DNA of 64,000 nt, taken from the NCBI GenBank assembly GCA_004298155.1, contig SCRD01000017.1, forward strand, positions 248,001 through 312,000, read 5' to 3'. The position numbers were made by a program, and so were the translations under genes. The first letter of the stretch is position 1. Every line of letters begins with the position of its first letter. Source of the DNA: Acidobacteriota bacterium (GTDB lineage: Bacteria; Acidobacteriota; Terriglobia; UBA7540). Of the stretch, positions 9,988 through 17,441 are shown one piece after another. Below the pieces are notes generated by a model. It saw only the letters and a list, made by a program, of their open reading frames with translations, was not told the DNA's origin and made no database searches.

Positions 9988-10569
9988 GTGGATATTCCAG
10001 TGATGGCGCGCCTCAGCGAGGCCGGGTTGAGCGACGCAAATCGGGTGGATCGAGAGAGTTCGTGCTGGACCGAAGAAGCCTTTCAGGGCTTCTTCCTGGA
10101 AAACTATGCACGGCTGGTGGGTGTGATCTTCCGCATTGTCGGCGACTACCCTCGAGCTGAAGGCCTTACCGACGAAGCCTTTTGGAGACTGTACCGCCAG
10201 CCCTGCGGCGGCAACAAATTTAACCCCAGCGGCTGGATCTACCGGACCGCCAGCCGCCTTGCGATTGACAGCTTGCGGGCCGAGGCCCGGCGTGGACGAA
10301 TTGAACAGGAGGCAGGGCCTTTACTGAGTGCAGGCCCGAGGCCGGACCCGTTGGATGCTGTTCTGGAAGCAGAGCGTTGCGCGCAAGTACGCAACGCCCT
10401 GGCTTTCCTTCGACCTCTTCAGGCACAGCTTTTGATTCTGCGAGCGAGCGGTTTCTCATATCAGGAACTGGCCGAGACCTTGAAAGTGAAGGCCGGGTCA
10501 GTTGGCACCCGGCTGATTCGTGCGGAAGCGGCCTTTCGCAAATCCTATTTGAAACTTTATGGGAAATAA
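9988..10569 (+). CDS. ECF-type RNA polymerase sigma factor
   Basis: The 193-residue protein has sigma region 2 (residues 30-90, with ARLVGVIFRIVGD and GWIYRTASRLAIDSLR) and region 4 with a helix-turn-helix (FSYQELAETLKVKAGSVGTRL) near the C-terminus. The GTG at 9988 is chosen because GGGAGG (9976-9981) lies six bases upstream; an in-frame ATG at 10003 has no such site. It is followed after nine bases by a zinc anti-sigma gene and then an ABC exporter, which suggests one stress-responsive operon. Region 2 is somewhat divergent. Confidence 0.86.
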   Translation: MDIPVMARLSEAGLSDANRVDRESSCWTEEAFQGFFLENYARLVGVIFRIVGDYPRAEGLTDEAFWRLYRQPCGGNKFNPSGWIYRTASRLAIDSLRAEARRGRIEQEAGPLLSAGPRPDPLDAVLEAERCAQVRNALAFLRPLQAQLLILRASGFSYQELAETLKVKAGSVGTRLIRAEAAFRKSYLKLYGK

Positions 10570-10578
10570 GGAGGAGTT

Positions 10579-11760
10579 ATGAAATGCCTTACTGACCAGA
10601 CTCTTCGAGCCTTGATCGACCAGGAGGCGCCGGAACTGGAACGAGAAGGCGCAAACCGGCACCTCACGGAATGCGCGGATTGCCGCGCCCGGTTGGAACG
10701 TATGTCGCGGGAGGCCGCGGAAACAGGGAGCGCCCTGGCGTCGCTGGCGCCTGGAAAACTTACCGAGCCGACGCAGGCGTTGGAGAGGTTTCAAGCGCAT
10801 CTCGTCGCCGAAGGCGATGTGTCCGCCCGGCGCGGCTTCCTGAGGGGACTCTTCGCGGTGCATCCTCTTCCGGCTTGGGGCGCCTTGACCACGACGGCGC
10901 TGGCTATCGTGCTCGTCACGCTTGCCCCGGCGCGAAGCTGGACACAGCGCGTCCTGGCGATGCTGCGAGTGGAGAAAGTGACCGTTGTTCCCCTGGACCT
11001 GAAATTCGACCAGAGCAGTGACACTCAGCAACTGGTTCGGAAGGTCATTTCTGATGAAGTGACAGTCACGCTCTCCGCCGGCAAGCCGCAGTTTGTTGCC
11101 GATGCTCCACAGGCAACTCAAATGGCGGGTTTCCCGGTGCGCACTTTCACTGACATGAAGGAAGCTCCGAAGATCGGCGTGGTTGGCGAGCAATCCTACA
11201 TCATGAAGTTGGATCAGGGCCGCCTCCAGGCAATTATCAATAGCATTGGCAAGTCGGACTTGCAGGTCCCGAATAGCATAAACGGCCAGGTGATTGCCGT
11301 GCACGTCCCGAAATCCGTTTTTCTCCGCTACGGCAACTGCCCGGACAAGCACTCTGGAACGGAGCCCGGAGCTGCTGACCCTGGCGCGCCATCCGACACC
11401 TCCGGCTGCATTATGTTTGCCGAAGTCCCAAGTCCGGTTGTCAGCGTTCCGCCCGATCTGAATATTGGCCAGCTCTTCCAGATCGCTCTCCAGGCGGGAG
11501 GCATGAGTCCTGAAGAAGCCCAGGCCTTCAGTTCGAAAGTGGACTGGAAATCGACCCTTGTCGTCCCGATACCGAGACAGGCAAGCTCTTATTCTGAAGA
11601 GCAGGTAGACGGCGTGGCGGGAAACCTGATTTTGGGCAAGGGGTTTCGAGGGCAATCGCCGGAATTTACTCTGATCTGGGTGAAGAATGGGATTATCTAT
11701 TCCATACACGGTCCCGGCGGGCCCGATCGGGCCAGAGCGCTTGTAAAAACTTTGAGCTAA
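10579..11760 (+). CDS. Membrane anti-sigma factor with ZAS zinc domain
   Basis: The cytoplasmic N-terminus carries a complete ZAS motif (Cys3, His28, Cys32, Cys35; H-x3-C-x2-C), the usual sigma-binding zinc domain. A single membrane helix follows at residues 98-118. The remaining 270 residues would be periplasmic and contain two cysteines (NCPDK and SGCIMF) that could form a disulfide. The C-terminal part resembles DUF4367-type sensor domains only loosely. The gene lies nine bases after its cognate sigma factor, with GGAGG before the ATG. It presumably holds that sigma factor inactive until an envelope signal arrives. Confidence 0.82.
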   Translation: MKCLTDQTLRALIDQEAPELEREGANRHLTECADCRARLERMSREAAETGSALASLAPGKLTEPTQALERFQAHLVAEGDVSARRGFLRGLFAVHPLPAWGALTTTALAIVLVTLAPARSWTQRVLAMLRVEKVTVVPLDLKFDQSSDTQQLVRKVISDEVTVTLSAGKPQFVADAPQATQMAGFPVRTFTDMKEAPKIGVVGEQSYIMKLDQGRLQAIINSIGKSDLQVPNSINGQVIAVHVPKSVFLRYGNCPDKHSGTEPGAADPGAPSDTSGCIMFAEVPSPVVSVPPDLNIGQLFQIALQAGGMSPEEAQAFSSKVDWKSTLVVPIPRQASSYSEEQVDGVAGNLILGKGFRGQSPEFTLIWVKNGIIYSIHGPGGPDRARALVKTLS

Positions 11761-11826
11761 TATCCTGATATCCCACTTTCTTTTGGGATTTGCAATATGC
11801 GCATCGTAATGAGCGCCAGGCAGTGA

Positions 11827-12777
11827 ATGGGTTCCCAGGGAATGCAACGAGCTCCCGCATCGCCAGACCTCGCGATAGAAACCCGGATGCTGGGCAAAAT
11901 CTTTGGTTCCAAGGTCGCTGTGCGCGGCCTTACCCTTGAGGTGCCCCGCGGCGAAGTGTTCGGTTTCCTTGGCCCCAACGGGGCAGGCAAAAGTACCTCG
12001 ATAAAGATGATGCTTGGGCTGATCGCGCCTACCCGAGGTGAAGCCCTTGTTCTGGGTGTGCCGGCCGGCGATGTTTCAGTACGGCGAAAGATAGGGTTTT
12101 TGCCTGAGCACTTCCGCTTCTATGAATGGCTGACGGCCGCAGAGCTTCTCGGGGTGCACGGGCGTCTTTACGGGATGTCTAAATCGAGATTGCGGGAGCG
12201 CATCCCTGAGCTTCTGAATGATGTCGGCCTCTGGCCGCACCGTGAAAAGCGAGTGCGTGACTTCTCCAAGGGCATGATGCAGCGCCTGGGCCTGGCGCAG
12301 GCGCTCCTCAACGAACCTGATCTGATTTTTCTTGATGAGCCGACCTCAGGGCTTGACCCGGCGGGCCGAAAACTGGTGCGCGACATCATCAGGGCACAGC
12401 GCGACCGTGGAGCCACCGTTTTCCTGAATTCGCACCTGCTGGGCGAGGTTGAAGTCACGTGCGACCGCGTTAGTTTTATCAAGAACGGCGAGGTGCTCGA
12501 GACGCGGCGCCTCGGAGCACGGGTCGAGGATGAAGTCACGGTGACGATGCGGGCCCGGAACCTCAGCCCTGAAACCCTGTCCGCGCTCGAGCAGCTTGTC
12601 TCCTCCCTTAAAGTGGCTGATGACGGGTTGACGTTCTATACGCGCTCGATGGACGCCTTGCCGGGCATCGTGCGCTTTCTTGTGAGCCAGAACGTGGACG
12701 TTTATGAAATCACTCCGCAGCGCCTCTCGCTCGAAGATCTTTTCCTTCGAATTGTGGGCCCGGACGGAGGGCTGTGA
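11827..12777 (+). CDS. ABC transporter ATP-binding protein (ABC-2 exporter type)
   Basis: The 316-residue protein is a nucleotide-binding subunit with Walker A GPNGAGKS, signature FSKGMMQRL and Walker B LIFLDEPTSGLDP, followed by a switch His (NSHLLGEVE). The C-terminal 90 residues are the accessory domain common to exporters of the NatA/CcmA/YhaQ type. A start at 11827 or at the ATG 11842 is possible, since neither has a strong ribosome site. It overlaps the permease gene by one base (TGATG), so the two form one transporter. Substrate unknown. Confidence 0.93.
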   Translation: MGSQGMQRAPASPDLAIETRMLGKIFGSKVAVRGLTLEVPRGEVFGFLGPNGAGKSTSIKMMLGLIAPTRGEALVLGVPAGDVSVRRKIGFLPEHFRFYEWLTAAELLGVHGRLYGMSKSRLRERIPELLNDVGLWPHREKRVRDFSKGMMQRLGLAQALLNEPDLIFLDEPTSGLDPAGRKLVRDIIRAQRDRGATVFLNSHLLGEVEVTCDRVSFIKNGEVLETRRLGARVEDEVTVTMRARNLSPETLSALEQLVSSLKVADDGLTFYTRSMDALPGIVRFLVSQNVDVYEITPQRLSLEDLFLRIVGPDGGL

Positions 12778-13601
12778 TGGGAACGCAGGTGATGGCCGGC
12801 GTGACATTCCGTGAAGCGGCGCGCAAGAAAGTGCTCTGGATGGCATTCATTGCGGGAGCGGGCTTTCTGGCGCTTTTTGCGACAGGCATGCATTTTCAGG
12901 CGCGAGGCATCCATCTGAACAGTGAGGCCATCCGCCGCCAGATTCTCAATACGTCGCTCATGATGGGGCTCTATGCGGCGGACCTGCTGACGGTGTTGAT
13001 GACCATCCTCATCGCTGCCGACACACTTTCGGGCGAAATCGCTTCCGGCACCATTCACGCCATAGCCACCAAGCCTATAACGCGCCGCGAGATTCTCCTC
13101 GGCAAGTGGTTCGGATTCGTTGGCATGCTGACGGTCTACATTCTTTTCCTGTTGGGTGGAGTTGCTTTGCTCGGCTACCTTATCGGCGGGGCGACTGTCG
13201 AGCATCTCTGGCGTGGTCTTGGACTGGTGTGGCTGGAAAGCATCCTGTTGCTGAACATCACTCTCCTTTGTGGCACAGCTTTTTCCACCCTCGCCAGCGG
13301 AGTCATCGTGCTGGGCATGCACGGGGTTGCCTTCCTGGGGGGCTGGATCGAGCAGATTGGCGCTGTTACACACAGTCAGGGCGCCGTCAATGTTGGCATT
13401 GTTGCGAGTATCCTGATGCCGAGTGAAGCATTGTGGCGCCGCGCGGCTTTCGAGATGCAGACGCCCCTGATGAGTGTTCTGAACATGTCCCCGTTCAGCA
13501 GCTTTTCGGTGCCGAGCAGAATCATGGTTGCCTATGCCACCGTCTATCTGCTCGTGGCGCTGGGGCTGGCCCTGCGCCAGTTCCGGCTGAAAGATCTATA
13601 G
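12777..13601 (+). CDS. ABC-2 type transporter permease
   Basis: This is a 274-residue integral membrane protein with about six hydrophobic helices and the ABC-2 hallmark LSGEIASGTIHAIATKPITRREILLGK near residue 80-105. Such proteins pair with the upstream ATPase to export drugs, lipids or peptides. ATG 12777 is preferred over an overlapping GTG at 12774 because GGAGG lies about six bases before it. This is the last gene of the sigma/anti-sigma/ABC group; the following gene is on the other strand and convergent. Confidence 0.87.
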   Translation: MGTQVMAGVTFREAARKKVLWMAFIAGAGFLALFATGMHFQARGIHLNSEAIRRQILNTSLMMGLYAADLLTVLMTILIAADTLSGEIASGTIHAIATKPITRREILLGKWFGFVGMLTVYILFLLGGVALLGYLIGGATVEHLWRGLGLVWLESILLLNITLLCGTAFSTLASGVIVLGMHGVAFLGGWIEQIGAVTHSQGAVNVGIVASILMPSEALWRRAAFEMQTPLMSVLNMSPFSSFSVPSRIMVAYATVYLLVALGLALRQFRLKDL

Positions 13602-13787
13602 GAGCCTCATGGCGCCACCATACGGGCAGGGCCGCGCAGCGGCTAGCGCCATCGTTCACAGCGGCGCCGCGAGGGGGAGAAGTGCTTCAAGATCAGGTTT
13701 CACCATTTTTGGGGCAAGGCCATCTTTCCCGTGTCTTTTGACGGCGGTACGGGCGCGGAAGCCCTTGCCACAAGTCAAAGGGGGTCG

Positions 13788-14660
13788 TTATCCTGCAGCA
13801 TGGCTTTCTCTGCCATTCATGGCTGTTTGCAGCGCAGGTGCGAGCCCCACGGCGAGTTGATCCATTTGGTGCTGGCCGAGGTCTGAAACCACGAATCCGA
13901 AGTAATCGTCCACTTGGAAGCCGGCAACACTCGTTCCCTCAAGCTGCTTTTCGAATATTTTGACATTGCCCGACGACGCCGAAGTTACAAATCTCCCCGA
14001 GGGCAGAGTTACGCCGTCACGTCTGGTAAGAATCACCGAAAGGACCGTGCCTTGCCCGCGAGCGATGAAATGGACATACTTGCGCGGGCTGCCTGGAACG
14101 CTGCAGATGTGAGCTTCGAGGACCTGGAAACCCGGCAGTTTTTGTTCGACGACCGGCACCAATCCGGCGTATTGCGGCCCGAGCTTCTGGCGAAGCACTT
14201 CGGGCGGGTTTGCTACATTCGGATAGTTGTGACCCCGGATGGCGCAATGAAGATGATCTGAAACGCCAAGCTGCAGGACGCTGGCCACCATTTGCCTGGC
14301 GTGTTCCAGCCTTATCCACTGCTGCCCGGCAATCCCCACAATCACGATCATTGCAGCGCCTGCGAGCGCCAGCGCCCATGCAGGTGCGCGAGCCGTCCAG
14401 GAAGCACGTGATTGGGCCTTCTTCAGACGCTGGTGAATGGCATCGCCGAGTTCCTCCGGTGTTGATTCCCGCGCGGCGGCGCGTTGCAAAGCTTCTCGAA
14501 TCCGCATGCGCGATTCCAATTCGCGTGAGCAAAACCCGCAATTTTCCAGGTGCCGCAACATTTCGGCTGTTGTTTCCACCAGCAATTCATTGCTGAGGTA
14601 GGCATCCATCTGCCGGCGAGTTCGGTCGCACTGTCTGGAACCCAAATTCAGCGCGCTCAT
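13788..14660 (-). CDS. Membrane anti-sigma factor with ZAS zinc domain (second pair)
   Basis: The N-terminus has Cys11, His37, Cys41 and Cys44 (HLENCGFC), a full ZAS zinc motif. A membrane helix follows at about residues 92-113 (ALALAGAAMIVIVGIAG). The 175-residue outer domain contains isolated His and Cys residues (HLHCAIRGHNY, HICSVPGS) that could sense redox or metal. The ATG overlaps the stop of the sigma gene upstream by four bases (ATGA), so the two are translationally coupled. By position it should hold the 14657-15217 sigma factor inactive. It differs from the DUF1109 protein NrsF that does this job in the Azospira hypochlorite system. Confidence 0.84.
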   Translation of the reverse strand: MSALNLGSRQCDRTRRQMDAYLSNELLVETTAEMLRHLENCGFCSRELESRMRIREALQRAAARESTPEELGDAIHQRLKKAQSRASWTARAPAWALALAGAAMIVIVGIAGQQWIRLEHARQMVASVLQLGVSDHLHCAIRGHNYPNVANPPEVLRQKLGPQYAGLVPVVEQKLPGFQVLEAHICSVPGSPRKYVHFIARGQGTVLSVILTRRDGVTLPSGRFVTSASSGNVKIFEKQLEGTSVAGFQVDDYFGFVVSDLGQHQMDQLAVGLAPALQTAMNGRESHAAG

Positions 14661-15217
14661 GCAAGTTCTCCCCTGGCGGAGTCATTCGCGATATTTCCGA
14701 TGCCATAAGATTTCGCGACCTCGGCCAGCTCTTCGCGCAGCAGTTTCCTTCCCCGGCTCAGTCGGGACATTACTGTTCCCAGGGGGAGCTTCAAAGTTTC
14801 GGCGATCTCCTTGTATGAAAATTCTTCGACGTCTGCCATGACTACAATCTCGCGAAAAGCCTGAGGGACCTTATCGAGGGCTGCGAGGATGTCCTCGTCC
14901 TTGATTTCCTGTGGTACGGGAGGCTCGGCCGCCATGCTGTCCTGGTCTCGGGGGGTATCTTCAAGTGAAAACTTCAGCACTCGCCTGCGGAGATGGTGGA
15001 GGCGATGGAAGAGAATCCTGAAGAGCCATGCCTTGCAGTTGGTGCCGGGCTGAAAACGGTGGAAGGATTTCAACGCTTCCAGATAAACTTCCTGCACAAG
15101 GTCCTCCGCCTCCGCCGGGTTATGAACCAGGAATTTTGCGGTCCTGTACAGGGCCGCGAGATGGGGCATGGCGGCGGCTTCAAAGTCTTCTAAACCGGCT
15201 GTAGATCTAAAGAACAA
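14657..15217 (-). CDS. ECF-type RNA polymerase sigma factor (second pair)
   Basis: The 186-residue sigma-70 family protein has region 2 (PAEAEDLVQEVYLEALKSF), the core-binding segment NCKAWLFRILFHRLHHLRRR, and region 4 with a helix-turn-helix (EFSYKEIAETLKLPLGTVMSRL). It appears to start with TTG at 15217, with GGTGAG five bases upstream; an internal ATG at 15169 would cut into region 2. It lies downstream of a methionine-rich secreted peptide and MsrP-like genes on the same strand and overlaps the anti-sigma gene. It is likely to drive that locus. Confidence 0.92.
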   Translation of the reverse strand: MFFRSTAGLEDFEAAAMPHLAALYRTAKFLVHNPAEAEDLVQEVYLEALKSFHRFQPGTNCKAWLFRILFHRLHHLRRRVLKFSLEDTPRDQDSMAAEPPVPQEIKDEDILAALDKVPQAFREIVVMADVEEFSYKEIAETLKLPLGTVMSRLSRGRKLLREELAEVAKSYGIGNIANDSARGELA

Positions 15218-15248
15218 TTCTACTCACCGCCGCGGCAGCTCTGAAAGA

Positions 15249-15275
15249 AAAGGTGGAACGCAGGGCCCCACCTTT
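15249..15275 (-). terminator. Hairpin between the Met-rich peptide and sigma genes
   Basis: An 8-bp stem (AAAGGTGG / CCACCTTT, arms 15249-15256 and 15268-15275) is followed on the minus strand by TTCTTTC. This is a weak intrinsic terminator or attenuator that could let the small peptide gene be expressed far above the sigma gene. Confidence 0.5.
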
Positions 15276-15296
15276 CCAGGCTTTGGAGTCTCTCGA

Positions 15297-15554
15297 TTAC
15301 TCCTTCGGTTGGTCCATCTTATCCTGGGTCTGCATCTTGTCGTGCTTCATTTTGTCTTTAGCCATTTTGCCTTTCTTGTGTTTCTTTTCCTTCTTCGCCA
15401 TCTTGTCGTGGCTGGCCATCTTTTCATCGCTCATCTTGTCGCCGGACTGCATTTTGTCATCCTGAGGTTGTGCCAGGGCCACACTCGTCAGCCTGTTAGC
15501 CACCACCATGCTCATACCAATGGCCATTGCCAGAATTACAATCCGTTTGATCAT
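15297..15554 (-). CDS. Secreted methionine/lysine-rich MXKDX-type repeat peptide (MrpX-like)
   Basis: The 85-residue protein has a signal peptide (residues 1-29, cleavage near ALA-QPQ) and a mature tail built from irregular repeats of D/E-K-M plus two to four residues. This gives eight Met and many Lys, Asp and His in under 60 residues, with a strongly basic core KKEKKHKKGK. The pattern matches the pentapeptide MXKDX repeat family. In Azospira a similar peptide (MrpX) is a sacrificial hypochlorite scavenger whose oxidised methionines are re-reduced by a YedY-type enzyme. The gene has a strong ribosome site (AAGGAGAGG). It sits directly after an MsrP-like gene and before an ECF sigma factor. 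Confidence 0.82.
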   Translation of the reverse strand: MIKRIVILAMAIGMSMVVANRLTSVALAQPQDDKMQSGDKMSDEKMASHDKMAKKEKKHKKGKMAKDKMKHDKMQTQDKMDQPKE

Positions 15555-15591
15555 GCTTGCCTCTCCTTTTTATTTTCTTGAATTTCAGAAC

Positions 15592-16533
15592 CTAGAGCCC
15601 CACATACCAGTCATATCCACGCTCCGCCCAGTAATCCGCGGGCCGCTTGTTGGAATACCGAATCGACCCAATGCGCTTGATATTCTTAACGCCGTACTTC
15701 AACGTCGCAACCAGCCGCAAGGGCGCGCCGTGCTCCTGCGAAAGCGGCGCTCCGTTTCGCTCGTAGCAGAGCAGCGTCTGCGGGTGCAGCATGCTTTCCA
15801 TGTCCAGCCCCACGTAGTAGCCTTCGTCCGGCGTCGCCATGCTGACGTAAGCGGGCAGGTCTTCCGTCCGGCTGAGGCTGAACGCGCCCCCGCTTCGAGT
15901 CAGCGGCGGATAGGTCTTCATGAAATCGGTAAAGCGCGCGCCGGCCCATTGCACGATCACGCTCCAGCCCTCGATGCATTTGAATTCTGTGGTCATCTCC
16001 ACGCGCGGAAGCTTCCGGATGGCGCCGAGGCCGAGCATCAACGGACCGCTTCCGGAAGCGAGGCCTTCGACGCGCAGTTTCCAGGCCGCAAAATCCACGT
16101 CTTCATCAAGACCGATATCTCCGTTCACGCGGTCCGGTCCCACCTGTTTCGGGTCAAAGGTCCGTGAAAGCCTGTGCTCACTAAAAAGTCCGCGGGCCAG
16201 CCGCTCGTTCAATTCCAGGGTCTTGCGAAGAGGCCAGGGAACACCACCTGTTGCAGGGCGGGTCGTCAGCCACTCGAAGGCTCCGGCTCCGGCAGCCAGT
16301 CCGGCCCCCCACAGCAGAAAGCTGCGTCGTGATTGATGCCGCATGCGGCGGCGTACCTGGCAATTCCACTCTTCCAACTCGGAGGGGTCCGGAGCAGTCG
16401 GCACCTCCGGCGCAGAGACCATTGGAGCCTGTTCCGTCTTGCCTGCTTCAGATTCGGCCGTGGCTGCAGCATCGGCGTGAATCATTTCGGGTTCAACCAC
16501 CTGGCCTTCAGGTTGTTCCTTACCGTTATTCAT
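15592..16533 (-). CDS. MsrP/YedY-like molybdopterin-dependent oxidoreductase
   Basis: This is a 313-residue sulfite-oxidase-fold protein. The block FKCIEGWSVIVQW corresponds to the molybdenum-ligating Cys region of YedY/MsrP (C-V-E-A-W-S), rather than to the C-A-G-N motif of sulfite oxidases. A twin-arginine signal (SRRSFLLWGAG, arginines 69-70) is preceded by an unusual acidic, Pro/Ala-rich 60-residue extension. A shorter start at Met64 would make a textbook Tat signal, but the ATG at 16533 has AAGGAA upstream and overlaps the cytochrome gene by eight bases. Probable role: periplasmic reduction of methionine sulfoxide, fed electrons by the adjacent cytochrome b. Molybdate uptake genes lie 4 kb away. 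Confidence 0.86.
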   Translation of the reverse strand: MNNGKEQPEGQVVEPEMIHADAAATAESEAGKTEQAPMVSAPEVPTAPDPSELEEWNCQVRRRMRHQSRRSFLLWGAGLAAGAGAFEWLTTRPATGGVPWPLRKTLELNERLARGLFSEHRLSRTFDPKQVGPDRVNGDIGLDEDVDFAAWKLRVEGLASGSGPLMLGLGAIRKLPRVEMTTEFKCIEGWSVIVQWAGARFTDFMKTYPPLTRSGGAFSLSRTEDLPAYVSMATPDEGYYVGLDMESMLHPQTLLCYERNGAPLSQEHGAPLRLVATLKYGVKNIKRIGSIRYSNKRPADYWAERGYDWYVGL

Positions 16534-17224
16534 AGGTGGCTTCCTTTGAAGAAACCAGCTCGTATCCGCTCACCATAGCGCGGAAATTGTTCCAGCCCGC
16601 CCGGACCACTTGGGCGATGTGGACGACGAAGAAAATCACGTAGCCGGCGGCCAGCAGAAAATGCTCGAAACGCGCCGCAGAGTAGCCTCCCAGCAAATCA
16701 GTCAGCCAGCCGATCTGCACGGGTTTGTAAATCGCCAGCCCGGTGACAACAGACCCGAAGCCCATCAGGATGACGCCGGTGTAGGCAATCTGCTGCGCTC
16801 CGTTAAATTTGCGTGCGGGAAGTTGGCCCTTCCAGAGACGGAGGTCGTGGAGCGCGACGAGGACGGCTTCACGGAAGGAGTGCCTGCTCGGGACCAGTTG
16901 GCGCCATTCTCCCGTAAATACCGTATAGGCTACGTACAGGGCCCCGTTGAGGACAAAAAACCACATGAAGAAGAAGTGCCAGGCCATGCCCTTCGCCAGT
17001 TGGTAACTGACGCCAAACGCGCGATAGAAACCGGCTGGAAAAAATTTGAAGAGCGTGAAGGAGCCGACACCGGCGCGATAAACGTCATTGGCCCAGTAAA
17101 TCCAGAGCCCGCTCCAGATCATCAGGGCCAGCAGGGGAAAATTGACCCAGTGGCACCATCGGATGGCCAGCGGATGTTTTGGTCTAATCTCCAGTCGCTC
17201 CACACTTTCCTTCATTGAGGGCAT
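16526..17224 (-). CDS. Membrane cytochrome b (b561 / hydrogenase b-type family)
   Basis: The protein has four membrane helices with conserved histidines in the first (RWCHWVNF), second (GMAWHFFFM) and fourth (FEHFLLAAGYVIFFVVHIA), the arrangement of di-haem b-type quinol-oxidising subunits. It immediately precedes and overlaps the MsrP-like gene, so it is the likely electron donor from the quinone pool, a role played by YedZ/MsrQ elsewhere. Start codons at 17224, 17215 (both ATG) and 17251 (GTG) are possible; 17224 is used here because GGGGTGAA precedes it. This is the first gene of the minus-strand group running to 13788. Confidence 0.83.
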   Translation of the reverse strand: MPSMKESVERLEIRPKHPLAIRWCHWVNFPLLALMIWSGLWIYWANDVYRAGVGSFTLFKFFPAGFYRAFGVSYQLAKGMAWHFFFMWFFVLNGALYVAYTVFTGEWRQLVPSRHSFREAVLVALHDLRLWKGQLPARKFNGAQQIAYTGVILMGFGSVVTGLAIYKPVQIGWLTDLLGGYSAARFEHFLLAAGYVIFFVVHIAQVVRAGWNNFRAMVSGYELVSSKEATYE

Positions 17225-17441
17225 TTCACCCCAATTGTTCCCCGCTCCCACACTTCTGTAATACCGGGCCCTGGCCAGAATATTCCCGGCAAGGATGAAT
17301 TTTCTGCTGTCGCTGTTTTTCCTGCCTCAGCGCCAGGACGCGGCGCTTCCAGAAGCGCCAGTGCCGGGCCTGGGCAACGTTCGTTGACTCACCTTGGTCG
17401 CTGTGCTAAACATGGTACCAAAGGGGAAAGGTGGTGCCGCC

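Noticed and set aside
10498-11847. A 449-codon open frame on the minus strand opposite the sigma and anti-sigma genes
   Set aside because: It is fully antisense to two coding genes with clear motifs; long mirror frames are common at this GC content and its translation shows no family signature.
13609-13860. An 83-codon plus-strand frame after the ABC permease
   Set aside because: It overlaps the end of the anti-sigma gene on the other strand and its translation is low-complexity, without a family.
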